From the NCBI GenBank assembly GCA_003451975.1, contig DMIX01000350.1, positions 1 to 7,544 on the forward strand: a stretch of 7,544 bases of DNA, in the 5' to 3' direction. Below the pieces are notes generated by a model. That model did not search any database. It saw only the letters and a program-made list of their open reading frames with translations, and was not told the origin of the DNA. Position numbers and translations under genes: made by a program. This document shows, in pieces, positions 4,780 to 7,544 of the stretch. How positions within the stretch are numbered: position 1 is the first letter of the stretch; every line of letters starts with the position of its first letter. This DNA comes from Propionibacteriaceae bacterium. Its GTDB lineage: Bacteria > Actinomycetota > Actinomycetes > Propionibacteriales > Propionibacteriaceae.

Positions 4780-6117
4780 ATGCGCAGTACGAAGATGCAA
4801 CGGTCCTGGTATTGGTACGACTGGGCCAATTCGGCCTACATCACCACCACTGCCACGGTCATCATCGGGCCCTACCTGACCAGCCTCGCCAACAACGCCG
4901 CCTGCCCCGACCTTGCAGCGGGCGCAGTCTGCCAGACCCCGGTGATGCTGCTGGGGATCTTCCCGGTACTGCCCGGGGCGCTGCATCCCTTCCTGGCGAC
5001 CCTCAGCACGATCATCTCGGCTGTGCTGCTGCTGTTCGTCGGTGCATTGGTGGACCGATCCCCCCATCCGCATCGGTGGCTGGCCGGCTCAGCCTGGATC
5101 GGTGCGATCGCCGGAAGCCTGATGTTCTTCCTCGCCGGCGACAACTGGCAGTTGGGCGCCTGGCTGATGATCATCGGCGCCTTCAGCTTCGGCGCCTCGG
5201 TAGTGGTCTACGACTCGATCCTGGTGCGCATTGCCGGACCCGACGAACGTGACCGGGTTTCCAGCCGCGGCTGGGCCTTCGGATACGTCGGCGGCGGCAC
5301 GCTGCTGGTGGCCAACTTCCTGTTGATGAGCTTCTACGCCCAGCTCGGCATCACCTACGAGATGGCGATTCGCCTCAGTCTGCTGTCCGCAGGCCTGTGG
5401 TGGGGGGCCTTCACGATCATTCCCGTGCTGGGCCTGCGCAAGCTGCCCAAGGAAGTGCCCGCCGAGGTTTCCGCCGAAAACCCCTTCGCGCAACTGGCCC
5501 ACACCTTTGCCGAGATGAAGCACTACCCGCAGACGTTGCTGTTCCTGGCGGCCTTCCTGTTCTACAACGACGGCATCCAGACCGTCATCGTCTCCTCCAG
5601 CCTGTACGCCCAGTTCGAATTGGGATTCAGCTCCGACAAGGTGATGCTCACCTTCCTGGTCACTCAATTCGTCGCGATCGCCGGGGCACTGCTGTTCGGG
5701 AGGGTCGCCGCAAAACTCGGCGCCAAGAAGACGGTGCTCGGCGGAATCGTGATCTGGCTGGGGGTGGTCGCGGTCGGCTTCCTGCTGCCGTCCGGCATCT
5801 TCGGCGCCCTCATCGGACTGGGCGCGGCGATCGGGCTGGTCATGGGCGGCACCCAGGCGTTGTCCCGTTCGATGTATTCCCAGCTCATCCCGTTGGGGAA
5901 GGAATCGGAGTACTTCAGCTTCTACCAGGCGATGGAGCGTGGCACGAGTTGGTTGGGCACCCTGACCTTCGCCCTGGTCTTCCAGTTCAGTCAGTCCTAC
6001 CGGCTGGCCCTGGTCGCGTTGGTGATTTTCTTCGTCATCGGCGGCCTCCTGCTCAGTCGGGTGAACATGCGCAAGGGAATCTTGGACGCAGGTAACGCGT
6101 TACCCAAAGTGATCTGA
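4780..6117 (+). CDS. MFS transporter, UMF1 (Atg22-like) family
   Basis: A 445-aa integral membrane protein with roughly 12 hydrophobic segments (for example 18-36, 70-91, 103-119, 126-148, 168-187, 200-219, 252-268, 289-306, 318-336, 341-357, 392-404, 407-426). Signatures of the UMF1 group are visible: WYDWANSAY near the N terminus (12-20), FYNDGIQT (261-268) and GGTQALSRSMYSQLIP (356-371). A first external loop carries Cys42 and Cys51, possibly a disulfide. ATG 4780 has a strong Shine-Dalgarno, GGGAGGGG (4767-4774), 5 nt upstream; a second in-frame ATG at 4795 lacks one. Substrates of bacterial members are largely unknown. The tight pairing with a cytoplasmic GDPD suggests glycerophosphodiesters or their products. 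The 3' end contains a sigma-R-like promoter for rbpA and a 14-bp palindrome. Family is clear; substrate is inference. Confidence 0.93.
   Translation: MRSTKMQRSWYWYDWANSAYITTTATVIIGPYLTSLANNAACPDLAAGAVCQTPVMLLGIFPVLPGALHPFLATLSTIISAVLLLFVGALVDRSPHPHRWLAGSAWIGAIAGSLMFFLAGDNWQLGAWLMIIGAFSFGASVVVYDSILVRIAGPDERDRVSSRGWAFGYVGGGTLLVANFLLMSFYAQLGITYEMAIRLSLLSAGLWWGAFTIIPVLGLRKLPKEVPAEVSAENPFAQLAHTFAEMKHYPQTLLFLAAFLFYNDGIQTVIVSSSLYAQFELGFSSDKVMLTFLVTQFVAIAGALLFGRVAAKLGAKKTVLGGIVIWLGVVAVGFLLPSGIFGALIGLGAAIGLVMGGTQALSRSMYSQLIPLGKESEYFSFYQAMERGTSWLGTLTFALVFQFSQSYRLALVALVIFFVIGGLLLSRVNMRKGILDAGNALPKVI
6075..6101 (+). promoter_or_regulatory. Sigma-R (SigH)-type promoter for rbpA: GGGAAT-N18-GTT
   Basis: GGGAAT at 6075-6080 is followed by exactly 18 nt and then GTT at 6099-6101. 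This matches the thiol-stress sigma-R consensus of Streptomyces (GGAAT-N18-GTT). It lies inside the last codons of the transporter gene, 53 bp before the rbpA ATG, giving a leader of about 45-50 nt. Streptomyces coelicolor rbpA is, as I recall, a sigma-R target induced by diamide, which supports a conserved arrangement. Activity here is inferred. Confidence 0.6.
6091..6104. promoter_or_regulatory. Perfect 14-bp palindrome GGTAACGCGTTACC
   Basis: All 14 bases are self-complementary. It lies in the transporter's codons for G-N-A-L-P and covers the -10 element of the sigma-R-like rbpA promoter. It could be an operator for a LacI- or TetR-like repressor, judging by its symmetric CG centre, or simply a coding coincidence. 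It would also fold into a hairpin in RNA reading through from the operon. Confidence 0.35.
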
Positions 6118-6131
6118 TTTGGCCCAGCCGC

Positions 6132-6137
6132 TATGTT
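6132..6137 (+). promoter_or_regulatory. Possible housekeeping -10 element of rbpA
   Basis: TATGTT (TANNNT) lies 17 nt before the rbpA ATG. A transcript from it would start near 6144, almost directly at the Shine-Dalgarno GGAGGA (6145-6150), so the leader would be very short. No -35 match is visible. It may provide basal expression alongside the sigma-R-like promoter upstream. Confidence 0.25.
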
Positions 6138-6154
6138 GAGTGTCGGAGGACGAT

Positions 6155-6487
6155 ATGGCTGATAGAGCATTGCGAGGATCGGGACTGGGCGCGAAGAGTC
6201 ACGCCGACCCGAGCACGGTGGAGCTTGCTCCGCGCCAAGAAATCGGCTTCGACTGCGCCAACGGCCATCATTTCGAGGTCGTTTTCGCTGAAGAGGCGGA
6301 ACTGCCCACCGAATGGGAGTGTCCGCGTTGTGGAGCTGCTGGACGGCGCTCGGATGGCGTCGAGCCGGAACAGAAGGAGACCAAGCCGCCGCGCACCCAT
6401 TGGGACATGTTGCGGGAACGGCGATCAATCGAGGAACTCGAGGATCTGCTCGCCGAGCGTTTGGACGAGATTCGCAGCGAAGACTGA
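6155..6487 (+). CDS. rbpA: RNA polymerase-binding protein RbpA
   Basis: A 110-aa actinobacteria-specific transcription factor that binds RNA polymerase and group 1/2 sigma factors and stabilises the open complex. The N-terminal tail MADRALRGSGLGAK (1-14) matches the family; the central core (about 28-66) follows. The basic linker and the sigma-interaction helix occupy 77-107, with the hallmark RTHWDMLRERRSIEELEDLL (80-99) including Arg89-Arg90. Cys34, His38, Cys56 and Cys59 form a zinc-site pattern as in Streptomyces RbpA; M. tuberculosis RbpA lacks it, from memory. ATG 6155 was chosen over GTG 6140 because GGAGGA (6145-6150) sits correctly and MADR is the family N terminus. The gene is 37 bp behind the transporter, carries its own sigma-R-like promoter and ends in a strong hairpin terminator. 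Identification is very secure. Confidence 0.97.
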   Translation: MADRALRGSGLGAKSHADPSTVELAPRQEIGFDCANGHHFEVVFAEEAELPTEWECPRCGAAGRRSDGVEPEQKETKPPRTHWDMLRERRSIEELEDLLAERLDEIRSED

Positions 6488-6488
6488 G

Positions 6489-7025
6489 CTAGCCCAATTC
6501 CCGCTCCCCCGGCGATGCCGGGGGTTTCGGGGCGGGTGGTTGATCGACGACCTCACCAGGGACCACCCGCGGATCACGGGGGCTGCGCCGCGGCGCTGAT
6601 GGGAACGTTGACCCGCGCGGTGCGTCGCGCAGTGCGCTGTGGGCGACGACCCAGCCGACCGTCTTTCGGGCGTAGGGACGGGTGAAGGGCAGCAAGAAGA
6701 TCAAGCCAATGATGTCGGTGAAGAACCCAGGCAGGATCAGCATGATGCCGCCCGCGAGCACCAGTGCGGCATCGGCGAGTTGGCCGGTCGGGACCCGTCC
6801 TGCCTCATACGCCGCCACCAAAGCGCGCCAGGACTTGCTGCCCTCGTGTCGCAGCAACAGTGCACCGACTACGGCCTCCAGCAGCAGGATGGCCAGAATC
6901 CAACCCACCCCGATGGTCCCGCCGACCACGGTGAGCAGCCACACCTCGGCCACCGAGATCAGGATGAAGACCAGGACGAAGAGCAGCAACAGCATCCGGT
7001 AGGGGTTGGGCCGCGATTCACTCAC
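6489..7025 (-). CDS. fxsA: FxsA family membrane protein
   Basis: A 178-aa inner-membrane protein of the FxsA family; E. coli FxsA, when overexpressed, suppresses phage T7 exclusion by the F plasmid, and the native role is unclear. Hydrophobic segments lie at about 11-34, 38-58 and 86-114. The last contains the family hallmark GGIMLILPGFFTDIIGLIFL (92-111). The tail from about 130 is rich in Pro, Arg and Ser and is probably disordered and cytoplasmic; it hosts the rbpA terminator on the other strand. The start is GTG 7025, overlapping the mannosyltransferase stop as GTGA, with AAGGA about 9-10 nt upstream, so translation is probably coupled. Its TAG stop (6491-6489) is separated from the rbpA stop by one base. 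Mycobacteria also keep fxsA, ppm1 and rbpA close together, as I recall. Confidence 0.9.
   Translation of the reverse strand: MSESRPNPYRMLLLLFVLVFILISVAEVWLLTVVGGTIGVGWILAILLLEAVVGALLLRHEGSKSWRALVAAYEAGRVPTGQLADAALVLAGGIMLILPGFFTDIIGLIFLLPFTRPYARKTVGWVVAHSALRDAPRGSTFPSAPRRSPRDPRVVPGEVVDQPPAPKPPASPGERELG
6506..6527 (+). terminator. Intrinsic terminator of rbpA
   Basis: CCCCCGGC (6506-6513) and GCCGGGGG (6517-6524) form a perfect 8-bp GC stem with a GAT loop, followed by TTT. It begins 18 nt after the rbpA stop codon. It lies wholly inside the 3' coding part of the convergent fxsA gene, where it encodes part of a proline-rich tail. In the fxsA direction no T-run follows, so it should act mainly on rbpA transcripts. 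Confidence 0.75.
6532..6570. repeat. Second inverted repeat behind the rbpA terminator
   Basis: GCGGGTGGT (6532-6540) and ACCACCCGC (6562-6570) are perfect 9-bp arms around a 21-nt loop, 5 bp beyond the rbpA terminator and inside fxsA. It could act as a backup hairpin without a T-run, a type described in actinobacteria. Because it overlaps repetitive Pro/Arg/Val codons, chance symmetry from coding cannot be excluded. Confidence 0.35.
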
Positions 7026-7544
7026 TTCGAGATTTCCTTGCGTCGGTGAAACAGGGAGGTCACCTGTCCCGTCCGGTACTTGATGCCCCAGCGGGTGGTG
7101 AGCAGCATGGCTTCGCCGACGATTGCGCCGCTCATCTTGGAATCACCGAGTTCTCGCTCAACGAAGGTGATCGGAATCTCCGCGGCGGTGTAGCCGGAGC
7201 GAATCGCCCGCCAGATGAGATCGACCTGGAAGCCGTAGCCAGCGGCTTCGACGGCATCCAAGTCAAGCCCGCGCAGAGTCGTCGCCCGCCAGGCGGCGAG
7301 GCCACCGGTGGCGTCCTTGACCGGGATACCGAGCCAGGCACGCGTCCACAGGTTGCCGCCACGGCTGAGGAGTTCGCGATGCAGCGGCCAGCCTTCGGTT
7401 GCGCCACCCTTGATGTAACGGGAGCCCTTCACGACATCGGCGGTCTGCAGCCGTGCCAGCATGGCGGGCAGATACTCCGGTTGATGGGAACCGTCGGCGT
7501 CGTGTTCGACGAGCACCTCGTAGCCGGCGTCCAAGCCCCAACGG
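7022..7544 (-). CDS. Polyprenol-phosphate mannosyltransferase (Ppm1/Dpm1-like), 5' end cut by window edge
   Basis: The C-terminal 173 residues of a GT2-family enzyme that transfers mannose from GDP-mannose to polyprenyl phosphate. The product is the lipid-linked donor for extracytoplasmic mannosylation of proteins and glycolipids. Visible motifs are the metal-binding DAD within EHDADGSHQPEYLP, KGSRYIKGG, WPLHRELLSRGGN, KDATGGLAAWR, GYGFQVDLIWRA and the Dpm1-family hallmark ITFVERELGDSKMSG. It ends soon after that motif with no membrane segment, so it is a Dpm1-like catalytic domain rather than a form with C-terminal helices. The frame stays open to the window edge; the TTG at 7534 is not a real start because conserved residues continue upstream. 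In M. tuberculosis the Ppm1 domain is joined to an Lnt-like domain; whether that holds here lies outside the window. It overlaps fxsA by 4 bp. Confidence 0.93.
   Translation of the reverse strand, partial: RWGLDAGYEVLVEHDADGSHQPEYLPAMLARLQTADVVKGSRYIKGGATEGWPLHRELLSRGGNLWTRAWLGIPVKDATGGLAAWRATTLRGLDLDAVEAAGYGFQVDLIWRAIRSGYTAAEIPITFVERELGDSKMSGAIVGEAMLLTTRWGIKYRTGQVTSLFHRRKEISK

Noticed and set aside
4138..5073. 311-codon open frame on the minus strand across the GDPD and transporter genes
   Set aside because: It spans two well-identified genes and their junction, has no family resemblance, and is Ser/Arg/Gly-rich low complexity: a shadow of third-position GC bias.
5089..5667. 192-codon minus-strand open frame inside the transporter gene
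   Set aside because: It is opposite a transporter with intact membrane segments and signatures; its composition (Gln, His, Gly, Val) is typical of an antisense frame.
6140..6154. Upstream GTG start for rbpA adding five residues
   Set aside because: It would place the strong GGAGGA site inside the coding region, and family members begin with MADR at ATG 6155.
7532..7534. TTG as the start of the mannosyltransferase
   Set aside because: Codons upstream (reading R-W-G-L-D-A-G) continue the conserved GT2 sequence to the window edge, so the gene begins outside the window.
1..7544. Mobile element, CRISPR array, tRNA/rRNA, riboswitch or toxin-antitoxin system
   Set aside because: Nearly all bases are assigned to recognised chromosomal genes; the only gene-free stretches are about 115, 156 and 37 bp plus a few bases, and none shows direct repeats, att-like sites or RNA-gene features that I can see.

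Overview
The window is GC-rich, densely coded DNA from an actinomycete (Actinomycetota). Three things support this: a gene for RbpA, an RNA polymerase partner found only in that phylum; a mycobacterial-type dihydrolipoamide dehydrogenase; and the block GDPD, UMF1-type transporter, rbpA, fxsA, polyprenol-phosphate mannosyltransferase, which as I recall is arranged much the same way in Streptomyces and partly in Mycobacterium. A Propionibacteriales-like source is possible, but that is a guess. I see no insertion sequence, phage gene, CRISPR array, tRNA or rRNA. Every gene looks vertically inherited and intact, except the two cut by the window edges.

Layout. (1) 1-1338, minus: lpd, missing its last codons. 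(2) 1339-1453: a divergent control region with a near-perfect 18-bp palindrome. (3) 1454-2980, plus: a fusion of an XRE-type helix-turn-helix to a MurA-like enolpyruvyl transferase. It keeps the catalytic Cys and Lys but has several substrate-site motifs replaced. (4) 3847-2993, minus: pyridoxal kinase pdxY, convergent with the fusion gene. (5) 3848-4003: a second divergent control region with a palindrome and a hairpin. (6) 4004-6117, plus: a two-gene operon of a cytoplasmic glycerophosphodiester phosphodiesterase and a UMF1-type MFS transporter. (7) 6155-6487, plus: rbpA, with a sigma-R-like promoter lying inside the end of the transporter gene, followed by a strong terminator. (8) 7544-6489, minus: a polyprenol-phosphate mannosyltransferase (5' end cut) overlapping fxsA by 4 bp.

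How they fit together. Lpd serves the 2-oxoacid dehydrogenase complexes and PdxY salvages vitamin B6. The GDPD and transporter may work as an uptake-and-cleavage or turnover pair for phospholipid head-group products. RbpA assists the primary sigma factor, and its promoter suggests induction by thiol stress. The mannosyltransferase makes the lipid-linked mannose donor for cell-envelope glycans and protein O-mannosylation.

The most unusual item is the HTH-MurA-like fusion with an operator-like palindrome directly in its own promoter. It looks like an autoregulated, possibly ligand-sensing relative of a cell-wall enzyme. Fusions of this shape exist in other actinomycete genomes as far as I recall, but I know of no experimental role.
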